A program made the translations under genes and the position numbers. The notes beneath the pieces are model-generated. The model was not told the DNA's origin and ran no database searches. It saw only the letters and a list, made by a program, of their open reading frames with translations. Below, in pieces: positions 33,828-41,076 of a stretch of DNA of 46,026 nucleotides (position 1 is its first letter; the number at the start of each line of letters is the position of its first letter). Where the stretch lies: contig PGXU01000022.1 of NCBI GenBank assembly GCA_002839335.1, positions 1-46,026 on the forward strand, given 5' to 3'. This stretch comes from Spirochaetae bacterium HGW-Spirochaetae-4 (lineage in GTDB: Bacteria; Spirochaetota; Spirochaetia; Sphaerochaetales; Sphaerochaetaceae).

Positions 33828-34661
33828 ATGAAACTCACGTCGGATATTAAATTGGCAGGGATGAATATCACATACAGACATCTTCCGATGACTCGATTTC
33901 TCGATGACATGGTGTCTCTTGGTTTTACTGAGGTAGAATTGTGGGGCGGCGCCCCCCACTTTTACTCAGAAGACATCACACAGACGGATATCAGTGTTAT
34001 GAGAATGACTCTGGCTGAAAGGGGGCTCTCTCTCGTGTGCTTTACCCCTGAACAATGTCTCTATCCAATCAACATAGCTTCCGCTGATAAGGCCATGAGA
34101 GAGAGGAGTATAGACTTCTTCAGGAGAAATATTGAGATTACGGTTGAGCTGGGCTGTGATCTGATGCTTGTCACCCCGGGGAGAGGCTATGTCGATGAAG
34201 ATGCTGGCGAAGCAGCAAAGCGGTCGATTGCCGCCTTGATTGAACTGACCGCAACTGCAGAAAGGCAAAGTGTTCGTCTCGGCCTTGAAGTACTCCGGAG
34301 AGATGAGTCTGATATTGTTTATAATCTTAAAACCTTGAAGGAGATGGTTGATTCTGTTGATTCTCCATCGCTGGGCGCTCTTCTTGATACCATCCCGATG
34401 GCTCTTGCCGGAGAAGAGCCTGCAGATTATCTGGACACCTTCGAAAAGAAGCTGTTTCATATCCATTTCATCGACGGTGCTCCTCACGGTCACCTTGCCT
34501 GGGGCGATGGGATACTCGATGCACAGGAGTATCTCCGGCAGATCAAAGACAGCGGTTATAGCGGGTCGCTTTCCCTTGAAATAACCGACGCCAGGTATAG
34601 CGGAAATCCCTTCCCGGCCTTTCGCCAAAGTGTGGATCGTTTGAAGGCGATAAAGCTATGA
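33828..34661 (+). CDS. frlC: FrlC-like fructosamine 3-epimerase (AP-endonuclease-type TIM barrel)
   Basis: 277 residues. It aligns in motif order with E. coli FrlC: GFTEVELWGGAPHFY (FrlC EIWGGRPHAF), CFTPEQCLYPINIA followed by AMRERSIDFFRRN, LGLEVLRRDESDIV (metal-binding Glu), GALLDTIPMALAGEEPADYL, LFHIHFIDG and GSLSLEITDARY (second Glu). FrlC interconverts psicoselysine and fructoselysine. AAAGGAGG precedes ATG. Its presence argues for a C3-epimeric Amadori substrate in addition to the main one. Confidence 0.85.
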   Translation: MKLTSDIKLAGMNITYRHLPMTRFLDDMVSLGFTEVELWGGAPHFYSEDITQTDISVMRMTLAERGLSLVCFTPEQCLYPINIASADKAMRERSIDFFRRNIEITVELGCDLMLVTPGRGYVDEDAGEAAKRSIAALIELTATAERQSVRLGLEVLRRDESDIVYNLKTLKEMVDSVDSPSLGALLDTIPMALAGEEPADYLDTFEKKLFHIHFIDGAPHGHLAWGDGILDAQEYLRQIKDSGYSGSLSLEITDARYSGNPFPAFRQSVDRLKAIKL

Positions 34662-34753
34662 CAATTTTGTCCTCTCCAAAGTGAAAAGACTCTGGAGAGT
34701 ATAAAGGCACTATACAAAAAATATGAATCAAATCATATATGAGAGGAGTAGGT

Positions 34754-35749
34754 ATGTTTAATTTTCAGGAGAGTGTTATTCTTGAACAGCAGAAAAACGG
34801 AGTCGGGATCATCGAGCAAACCCAGAAATATGTTGATGAAGTCTTAGAGGGTACGGTCGACTCCATTCTATTCATTGGAATAGGGGGGACCGAGTTCTAT
34901 GCTAACCAGATGGCGGCCATCGTGAAGGAGAGCCATTCATCGATGCCTTTGCAGGTGGTAAATGCAGCTGACCTCTGCCTTATTGGTTATCCTTCAATAA
35001 CGGAAAATACGCTGGTAGTGATTGAATCGATTTCAGGTGATACGAAGGAACTTGTAGATGCTGTCAAATATGTAAAAGTAGCCGGCGCGGTGGTTATCGG
35101 CTATGTAGAGAAGAAAGACTCTCCTCTTGCGAAGCTTGTCGACTATCTCGTATGCACCACAGGGGGCGGGTACCATTTTTGGTATACCGTGACGCTGAGA
35201 CTTCTCAACAAGCGAGGGGATTTTCATGAATATGATTCGTTCATGAAGGAATTCAAGACGATACCTAAAGTGATAGTCTCGGTTTACAAGCAGGTGGATC
35301 AGAAGGCCGAAGCTTTTGCGGAAGCCTACTGTGATGAACCTATCCACTACCTTATAGGGTCGGGAAACCTTGAGGATTGGGCTTACTGTTACGCCATGTG
35401 CATTCTCGAGGAGATGCAGTGGATCCGTACCCGTGCAGTATCTGCCTCGAATTTTTTTCATGGGACTCTTGAAGTGATTGACAGAGACACCTCTGTGATT
35501 CTTATTAAGGGTGAGGATATTACGCGTACCCAGATGGATCGGGTTGAGAAGTTCGTTCATACCGTCTGCAAGAAAGTGACAGTGTTTGATACGAAGGAAT
35601 TTGTCCTTGAAGGCATCAGTGAGAAGTACAGGGGTATCCTCTCTCCCATCGTTATGCGTTCAGCATTCATGAGAGTATCGATCCATCTGGAAGAACAGAG
35701 AAAACATCCTCTTGCTATTAGAAGGTATTACCGGAGACTCGATTATTAA
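34754..35749 (+). CDS. Second FrlB-like SIS-domain deglycase
   Basis: 331 residues from ATG 34754 with GAGAGGAG upstream. Two SIS folds: LFIGIGGTEFYANQMAAIVKE, ENTLVVIESISGDTKELVDAVK, the FrlB-type block RTRAVSASNFFHGTLEVIDRDTSVI and the C-terminus AIRRYYRRLDY. In the key block HGTLEV replaces HGPLEI. About a third identical by eye to the first SIS protein of the operon, so the two probably handle different Amadori phosphates or form a mixed oligomer. Separated from frlC by 92 bp. Confidence 0.85.
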   Translation: MFNFQESVILEQQKNGVGIIEQTQKYVDEVLEGTVDSILFIGIGGTEFYANQMAAIVKESHSSMPLQVVNAADLCLIGYPSITENTLVVIESISGDTKELVDAVKYVKVAGAVVIGYVEKKDSPLAKLVDYLVCTTGGGYHFWYTVTLRLLNKRGDFHEYDSFMKEFKTIPKVIVSVYKQVDQKAEAFAEAYCDEPIHYLIGSGNLEDWAYCYAMCILEEMQWIRTRAVSASNFFHGTLEVIDRDTSVILIKGEDITRTQMDRVEKFVHTVCKKVTVFDTKEFVLEGISEKYRGILSPIVMRSAFMRVSIHLEEQRKHPLAIRRYYRRLDY

Positions 35750-35775
35750 TCTTGACTAAAGGTTGTAAATCTCAC

Positions 35776-35809
35776 ATATACAGGCTGTCAGAACCGGTAG
35801 CCTGTATAT
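35776..35809 (+). terminator. Hairpin ending the fructosamine operon
   Basis: ATATACAGGCT (35776-35786) pairs perfectly with AGCCTGTATAT (35799-35809) around a 12-base loop, 27 bp after the last stop codon. Only a short T-containing run follows, so it may act as a weak or factor-assisted terminator. Confidence 0.6.
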
Positions 35810-36299
35810 CTTATTGATCAGTTGATACTACACTGTGTATACTACTTCCTCTGAAACGAGAATCTGAGGTGAGAGGAATTCCGGGTCTGTTTTGTATGAC
35901 ATCTTGTATTGATTGATGAGCGGCAAGAACGTGATGTCAATGCAGAAGTGGATAGAGATTGTATGTCAGGAAAGGTCCTGAAACTGATTCTGTTCCACTC
36001 AGTTGCATTGTTTATGTATTTTCATATAAGCGAAAATGTTGGTTCAGCCGTTTTCATGAATAGTCGCCACTCACGATACCTGCCGTGCAGGTTCTGTGCA
36101 AATAGCTATGGTTGAACTCTGAGAGTCTGGGTATCCACCATACAAAAGTCCCCGAAGCCCGGGGGGGGGTAATTACATGCTGCAGTGATTTGCTGAGCAG
36201 TCACTGTTGCCACGATGCTTCCTGTGTGTACATATCATACCAGCTAAGCGACATTTCAAGCGCACACGTGTGGACTTGTATTGTCGTGGGAGCACATAG
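35810..36299. other. 490-bp stretch between the operon and the recombinase remnant
   Basis: No gene supported. Short frames exist without ribosome sites. A run of nine G (36161-36169) following CCC stands out. The area probably holds the eroded 5' end and flank of the recombinase element. Confidence 0.4.
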
Positions 36300-36561
36300 A
36301 TGGAATGTCAGCTGCACATCCTTTCAACCCAGATGGACTTCGAGGAGGAGGACATCCTCGAGAATCTCGATTGGGAATATGTCGACACCTACACCGATAT
36401 CAAGTCAGGACGGACCATCAGCTCCCGACCTGGGTTCCAAAGCCTCCTTACCGATTGTGAGGCAGGTAAGATCGATATGATCTACACCAAGTCAATCAGC
36501 CGGTTCGGACGCAACTGCGTGGATTTTCTGGTGGCGCTCAGACGTCTCAAGGAACTGAAGG

Positions 36562-36568
36562 TGGATGT
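36562..36568 (+). repeat. Target-site duplication, left copy
   Basis: TGGATGT recurs at 38375-38381. The longer string GTGGATGTC is duplicated too (36561-36569 and 38374-38382), so 7 to 9 bp are possible, because the flanking G and C coincide with the element ends. Confidence 0.8.
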
Positions 36569-36596
36569 CTCAAATTCTCTTCAGCGTTGTAACTAG
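36569..36596 (+). repeat. IS left terminal inverted repeat
   Basis: Outer CTCAAATTC and inner TTGTAACTAG match the reverse complement of 38347-38374. Confidence 0.85.
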
Positions 36597-36643
36597 GAAC
36601 ACTATATTTACTACGAATATATAGAGATATACTGACTTTCAGC

Positions 36644-36682
36644 TTGACAAGCGACTAAAACATAGGTATAATTATACCTATG
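36644..36682 (+). promoter_or_regulatory. Consensus promoter and 22-bp palindrome over the transposase start
   Basis: TTGACA (36644-36649), 17 bp, TATAAT (36667-36672) is an exact sigma-70 consensus. The perfect 22-bp palindrome 36661-36682, centred inside TATAAT-TATA, ends exactly with the transposase ATG (36680-36682). Transcription should start at about the ATG, so the message would be leaderless; the palindrome could bind a repressor such as the transposase. Confidence 0.75.
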
Positions 36683-38350
36683 AAGAACGACAGCGCTGCC
36701 AAACCGAAGATCATTCAAGTGCCCAACAAGAAGAACGGCGTGACCTATCTGTACGAGGACACCGCCTTTTGGAACAGCGACAAGAAGCGCGGCGAGCACA
36801 AGCGCAAATGCATCGGCCGTCTCGATGCGGACGGCAACCCCTCCTACAACGAGTACTACCATACCCGCCAGGAAGCCTCCAAGACGGTCCTTCCAGATTC
36901 CGGTCCCCTCGTCTCCACGACGACGCTCATGGGGCAGAACCTACTTCTGGACAAGATTGTGAGGGACTCCGCCCTGAGGCCCGTGCTGAAGGAGGCTCTT
37001 GGCGAAGCTGACGCGGACAAGATTCTTCAGCTCGCGCGATTCAGCGTCTGCGAGGGAAGGGCGCTCAGCAGGGCCGAGGACTGGCTTGACGACCGTGGCC
37101 TCGATGGCGGCGCGCTCTACTCGCAACGGATTACGGAACTGCTGAGGTCGCTGACGGATGACAGGCGCAATTCGTTCTTCAAGCTCTGGCTCGCGAAACA
37201 GGCGAGAAAAAGCGCGATTCTGTTCGACATCACCAGCATCTCGAGCTACGCCAGACATAACAGTTACGTGGAAAGGGGCTACAACCGCGACCATGGGAAC
37301 CTTAAGCAGATCAACCTCGGCCTTCTCAGCGCCCATACCTCCAATGTGCCGTTGTGGTACAGCGAGCTTCCGGGAAGCCTGGCGGATTCGGTCGTCCTCG
37401 ACCATGTCCTGGAGAGCCTGGACAAGCTCGGCGTCAAGTCGATCACCCTGGTCGGCGATAGGGGCTTCTACAGCGACAGCAACCTGAAGAACATCGTCGG
37501 CAAGGGCCAGAAGTTCACCATTCCAGTCCCATCGAACCTGAAATGGCAGAAGGAGCTCATTGACACCGTCAGGGACTCGATCCGCCGGCCGGCCAACATC
37601 ATACGCAACCCGGATGACGACAATTCCTACATCTACGGTATCACCGACTATAAGACCGAGGAGTACGGCAGGACCTGGCGCCATGTCTACTTCGACCCCG
37701 TCAAGAAGGAACAGGATGTCGCCGCTCTGATGCTCAAGCTTCGCGCGTGTGAGGAGGAGCTTGTCCGTGACGAGCCCCCGGAGAAGCACAAGAGCCTGTA
37801 CGAGACTTACTTCGAGGTGAAAGAGACCCCCAAGAGAGGCCGCAAGGTTCTTCTGAGGGAGGATGCGGTCGACGCCTTCATCAAAGGATACAGCGGGTTC
37901 TGGGTCATCCTCACCAATTCCGAGAAGGACGCCTCCAAGGCCCTGGAGCATTACAACAAGAGAGGCGACATCGAGCTCCACTTCGATGACATGAAGAACC
38001 TGCTTGACTGCGACCGGCTCAACGTCCATAGCGAGGCCACGATGAAAGGCAGGCTACTCGTGAACTTCATCACATTGATCGTGCTGACCGAGCTGCGCCG
38101 CCAGGTGTGCGCCATCAAGCCGAAGGACCGGTGCTACTGGGATACCAAGAGCATCCTCAACAAGGTCAACACCTACTCGAGAATCCATTTCACCGGGACC
38201 TACAAGGACATCTGGACCGTACCGACCAAGGCCCAGAGGAAGATCTTCGATCTGTTTGGAATCAAGTATTTCTGGAAGGGTGTGGGCTTTAACAACCCCG
38301 AGCCCGACAAGCCAGATTGGGATGTGCAAGCTGACAAGGACGCCACCTAG
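36680..38350 (+). CDS. IS4/IS1634-family DDE transposase
   Basis: 556 residues. DDE residues are visible in ILFDITSISSY (first Asp), LVGDRGFYSDSNL (second Asp) and the YNKRGDIELHFDDMKN block, which fits the Y-R-E signature of the IS4 superfamily. The N-terminal part (VTYLYEDTAFWNSDKKRGEHKRKCIGRLD) matches IS1634-type proteins. No Shine-Dalgarno precedes ATG; the promoter -10 is 7 bp away, so leaderless translation is expected. The stop TAG lies within the right terminal repeat. The frame is intact, and G+C-rich codons differ strongly from neighbours. Confidence 0.93.
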   Translation: MKNDSAAKPKIIQVPNKKNGVTYLYEDTAFWNSDKKRGEHKRKCIGRLDADGNPSYNEYYHTRQEASKTVLPDSGPLVSTTTLMGQNLLLDKIVRDSALRPVLKEALGEADADKILQLARFSVCEGRALSRAEDWLDDRGLDGGALYSQRITELLRSLTDDRRNSFFKLWLAKQARKSAILFDITSISSYARHNSYVERGYNRDHGNLKQINLGLLSAHTSNVPLWYSELPGSLADSVVLDHVLESLDKLGVKSITLVGDRGFYSDSNLKNIVGKGQKFTIPVPSNLKWQKELIDTVRDSIRRPANIIRNPDDDNSYIYGITDYKTEEYGRTWRHVYFDPVKKEQDVAALMLKLRACEEELVRDEPPEKHKSLYETYFEVKETPKRGRKVLLREDAVDAFIKGYSGFWVILTNSEKDASKALEHYNKRGDIELHFDDMKNLLDCDRLNVHSEATMKGRLLVNFITLIVLTELRRQVCAIKPKDRCYWDTKSILNKVNTYSRIHFTGTYKDIWTVPTKAQRKIFDLFGIKYFWKGVGFNNPEPDKPDWDVQADKDAT

Positions 38351-38374
38351 TTACAATTGGATAGGGAATTTGAG
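38347..38374 (+). repeat. IS right terminal inverted repeat
   Basis: Begins with CTAGTTACAA and ends GAATTTGAG; contains the stop codon of the transposase. Confidence 0.85.
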
Positions 38375-38381
38375 TGGATGT
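38375..38381 (+). repeat. Target-site duplication, right copy
   Basis: TGGATGT, the match of 36562-36568. Confidence 0.8.
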
Positions 38382-38917
38382 CTTTTTCTTCAATGAGAGG
38401 ATACACCTCCTCAGCCAGGCAAGGGAGCTGCTCCTTACTCTTCATGCAGGTATAGCCCAAGCGGAAAGTGAGAACAAGAGCGAGAACATCAAGTGGGGTC
38501 TTCGAAGAAGTACCATGGATCCTGACTCCCCGGCATTCTCACGAAGGTGCTATGGCTATGATCGTGACGAGGAGGAAGGCCTCATCCTAAACATTGCTGA
38601 GGCCAGAATAGTCCTGAAGATTTTTTGATTGGTATGAGCATGGCTGGAGTATCGTGAGGATCAAGAGGGAGCTGGAATCCCTCAAGGTTCCCACACCAAC
38701 CGGAAAGAAGAAATGGCCGGTGAAGACGATCGAGAACATCCTCACCAATGAGAAGTATACCGGCACCTCCGTCTATGGAGAGACAGAGTCAGCTGAATTT
38801 CCTTCAACCAAAAGAACGGTTCGCGACCCGTTCGAGGTCCACCGATCAAGAAACCATCATCCTGCGATCATCCACGAACGCCGTTTCAAGCGCGTGCAGA
38901 AACTGAAGGCGAAACGC

Positions 38918-38941
38918 TCCAACATCGAGCTCGATGTTGGA
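38918..38941. repeat. 24-bp perfect palindrome at an inverted junction
   Basis: TCCAACATCGAG followed by its exact reverse complement. Both strands encode SNIELDV of a serine recombinase here, so two recombinase fragments meet head-to-head at this point. Confidence 0.8.
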
Positions 38942-39091
38942 TCTCATTTTCTTCATCTCCTGGACAAGGTCGAAGGTCTCCTTGTCGATGATCGGAGGGT
39001 GATGGTTCTCGGACCTGACGATTTCATCCGAATTGTTCGTGATCCTCTTTGTCGCAGGATACTCGGCACCCACCGTCTGTCCATAGATAGA
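38930..39091 (-). pseudogene. Inverted fragment of a related serine recombinase
   Basis: The minus strand reads SIYGQTVGAEYPATKR ... ENHHPPIIDKETFDLVQEMKKMRSNIELDV. This is homologous to, but clearly diverged from, the plus-strand TSVYGETESAEFPSTKR ... RNHHPAIIHERRFKRVQKLKAKRSNIELDV. So two paralogous recombinase genes contributed. No start, ends or active-site domain are present. Confidence 0.75.
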
Positions 39092-39182
39092 GTCTCTCCC
39101 CGAGAGAAAAAAATCATTTGAGGAACCATCGGAAAAATTCTTATTCGAGTTAGTTCGAGCGCGTTGTCCGGAAGAAAATAAG

Positions 39183-39211
39183 TTGACATCTCGAATATAT
39201 CGTGTTACTCT
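39183..39211 (+). promoter_or_regulatory. Promoter of the IclR-family gene
   Basis: TTGACA (39183-39188), 17 bp, TACTCT (39206-39211), 42 bp before the start codon. A KdgR-like half-site AATAAAAC lies between promoter and gene (about 39229-39236). Confidence 0.55.
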
Positions 39212-39252
39212 GTGCAACGTAGTTTCAATAAATAAAACTTCTAGGTGTACGA

Positions 39253-40032
39253 ATGAGTGATAACAGATATACCATTGCATCAGTCCAGAGATCCCTCAAG
39301 TTGCTGAAACTCTTCAATTCCGAGCGGGATGCACTCACATTGTCGGAAATTAGCAGACTCTCTGGGGTGAATAAAAGTTCCATCCTCCGTGTCATTGCCA
39401 CACTCACTCAGGAACACTTTCTCAAGTACGATGAACTTACAAAGAAATATCGTCCGGGCATCGAGCTCTTCCGCCTCGGTACCGTAGTTGCGGAAACCAT
39501 GGACCTCAGAACCATCGCACGACCGTACATAGAAAAAGTCTGTGAAGAAACTGGACTCATTGTACACATAGGCGTTCTTGAGGAGACTCATGTAATTATC
39601 GTGGAAAAGCTCCTACCAAAACAGTATCGTGACAGTGTCTCTATGGTATCGAAAGTGGGCGGTGTTGTTCCCGTGCATTGTACTGGGGTAGGGAAAGTAC
39701 TCCTTGCATTCCAGGATGAGGATGAAGTGAAACACCTCATGGATGGGTACGAATACAAAAAATTCGGTGAGAATACCATCACCAACTTCTCCGATCTACG
39801 TACCGCATTAGATGCCATTCGTACACAGGGGTATGGAGTGAACGATGGAGAGCATGAACCGTATATTAAATGTTATACGTTCCCCATCTATGATTACGAA
39901 AACAGAGTTGTCGCGGCTATGAGCCTGACCGGTCTCAAGGAAAAAATGGATAATCACGGAAGCGAATACATTATCGAAACATTAAAAAAGGTCACGTTGG
40001 ATATTTCGTGGGACCTAGGGTATCGACCATGA
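39253..40032 (+). CDS. IclR-family transcriptional regulator (KdgR-like)
   Basis: 259 residues. N-terminal winged helix (SVQRSLKLLKLFNSERDALTLSEISRLSGVNKSSILRVIATLTQEHFLKY) and an IclR effector domain (about 80-255) with GKVLLAFQDEDEV and TNFSDLRTALDAIRTQGYGVNDGEHEPYIKCYTFPIYD. AGGTGTACGA gives a weak ribosome site. It lies just ahead of the sugar-acid genes on the same strand. The operator downstream has the form of a KdgR box, so control of the following operon in response to a keto-deoxy-sugar acid is inferred. Confidence 0.92.
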   Translation: MSDNRYTIASVQRSLKLLKLFNSERDALTLSEISRLSGVNKSSILRVIATLTQEHFLKYDELTKKYRPGIELFRLGTVVAETMDLRTIARPYIEKVCEETGLIVHIGVLEETHVIIVEKLLPKQYRDSVSMVSKVGGVVPVHCTGVGKVLLAFQDEDEVKHLMDGYEYKKFGENTITNFSDLRTALDAIRTQGYGVNDGEHEPYIKCYTFPIYDYENRVVAAMSLTGLKEKMDNHGSEYIIETLKKVTLDISWDLGYRP

Positions 40033-40054
40033 TTCGCTTTCTATTTGTATAAAT

Positions 40055-40073
40055 AATAAAACAATGTTTTATT
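40055..40073 (+). promoter_or_regulatory. KdgR-type operator ahead of the sugar-acid operon
   Basis: AATAAAACAATGTTTTATT: nine-base arms that are perfect inverted repeats around one central base. It fits the consensus I recall for enterobacterial KdgR (AATRAAAYRNYRTTTYATT) at every position. TATAAA at 40048-40053 is a possible -10 immediately before it, so binding would block transcription. Confidence 0.7.
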
Positions 40074-40101
40074 AGATAAAACCATAAAGGAGGATAGTGT
40101 T

Positions 40102-41052
40102 GTGAAAGTTGTCATTACAGATCATGGATACGAACACATCAATCAAGAACGAAAGATAATAGAAGGCTTCGGTGCAGAACTTGCCGTGCACGCATGCAAA
40201 ACAGAACAGGACGTAATCGATTGTGCCTCCAATGCCGATGCAATCATCTGTCAGTTTGCTCCAATAACCAGACATGTCATAGAGCAACTGAATTCATGTA
40301 AAGTCATCATCCGATATGCAGTAGGTGTTGATAATATAGACGTAATTGCTGCTAGCGAAAAAGGCATTCCCGTCTGTAACGTTCCCGACTATGGAACAGA
40401 AGAAGTTGCTCTTCACACCGTATCTCTCATACTCTCGCTTGTGCGAAAACTGCCGGAGCTTCAGTCGGCATGTAGGGCGGGCAAGTGGACCTATAAAGTA
40501 GCTAAACCCATTCACAGACTCAGTGGTCAAACATTAGGCCTGGTGGGATTCGGTCGCATTCCACGAATGGTTGCTCGTATGGTAGAAGGATTCAACCTGA
40601 ATATCCTCGTAGCCGACCCGTACGTACAAGCCAATGAAATCGAACAACTCGGGTATACGCCAACAACCTTAGAGGAGCTTATTGCCCAGTCAGATATCAT
40701 TTCACTGCACGTTCCTCTCTCTAAGAAGACCTATCACATCATAGATTACACAATGCTCATTAAAGCACAAAAGAATCCCTATCTCATAAACACCTCACGC
40801 GGTGGCATCGTGGATGAACAGGCACTTCTAAGACTTCTCGATACCAATATACTTGCCGGAGTTGCTCTTGATGTGAGTGAGAAAGAACCTATTCAGCTCG
40901 ACAACCCCCTCGTAACACATGAACGGGTCATGATCACGCCGCACTCAGCCTGGTACAGCGAAGAATCCATAAGTGCACTGCAGAAAAGTGTCGCGGAAGA
41001 AGCCGTTCGCGTCTTATCTGGTAATAACCCCTTACATCCGGTAAATCGGTAA
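40102..41052 (+). CDS. D-2-hydroxyacid dehydrogenase (CtBP/SerA-like)
   Basis: 316 residues from GTG 40102 with AAAGGAGG nine bases upstream. NAD-binding core LGLVGFGRIPRMVARMVEGFNL, catalytic Arg in NTSRGGIVDE, Glu in EKEP and His in ITPHSAWYS. The N-terminal half (RYAVGVDNIDVIAASEKGIPVCNVPDYGTEEVALHT) matches the C-terminal-binding-protein-like subgroup. It probably oxidises or reduces C2 of a sugar acid in the same pathway as the kinase and LarA-like protein; substrate unknown. Confidence 0.9.
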   Translation: MKVVITDHGYEHINQERKIIEGFGAELAVHACKTEQDVIDCASNADAIICQFAPITRHVIEQLNSCKVIIRYAVGVDNIDVIAASEKGIPVCNVPDYGTEEVALHTVSLILSLVRKLPELQSACRAGKWTYKVAKPIHRLSGQTLGLVGFGRIPRMVARMVEGFNLNILVADPYVQANEIEQLGYTPTTLEELIAQSDIISLHVPLSKKTYHIIDYTMLIKAQKNPYLINTSRGGIVDEQALLRLLDTNILAGVALDVSEKEPIQLDNPLVTHERVMITPHSAWYSEESISALQKSVAEEAVRVLSGNNPLHPVNR

Positions 41053-41076
41053 CACATAAGCCTACAAGGAGATATT

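Larger units (their letters stand above)
36569..38374 (+). mobile_element. IS4/IS1634-type insertion sequence, apparently intact
   Basis: About 1.8 kb, inserted into the serine recombinase gene with a clear target duplication. Terminal inverted repeats of 28 bp (36569-36596 and 38347-38374) match at 21 positions, sharing CTCAAATTC at the outside and TTGTAACTAG at the inside. One transposase gene fills it. G+C content is visibly higher than in the surroundings, indicating recent arrival from another genome. Confidence 0.9.
36300..38929 (+). pseudogene. Large serine recombinase remnant, split by an IS and frameshifted
   Basis: 5' part (36300-36568): DWEYVDTYTDIKSGRTISSRPGFQSLLTDCEAGKIDMIYTKSISRFGRNCVDFLVALRRLKELKVDV, the resolvase domain without its usual first residues (the active-site YxRVS segment is absent; a stop codon directly precedes the ATG). 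3' part (38375-38929): VFFFNERIHLLSQARELLLTLHAGIAQAESENKSENIKWGLRR, then recombinase and zinc-region sequences such as KKKWPVKTIENILTNEKYTG. Removing the IS joins KELKVDV to FFFNE. A T6 tract at 38621-38626 adds a frameshift (DWYEHGW would follow if one T were removed). The gene ends at an inverted junction. Confidence 0.85.

Noticed and set aside
36941-38029. Minus-strand open frame of 362 codons inside the IS
   Set aside because: Antisense artefact of the G+C-rich transposase gene; the plus strand has the DDE motifs and a promoter.
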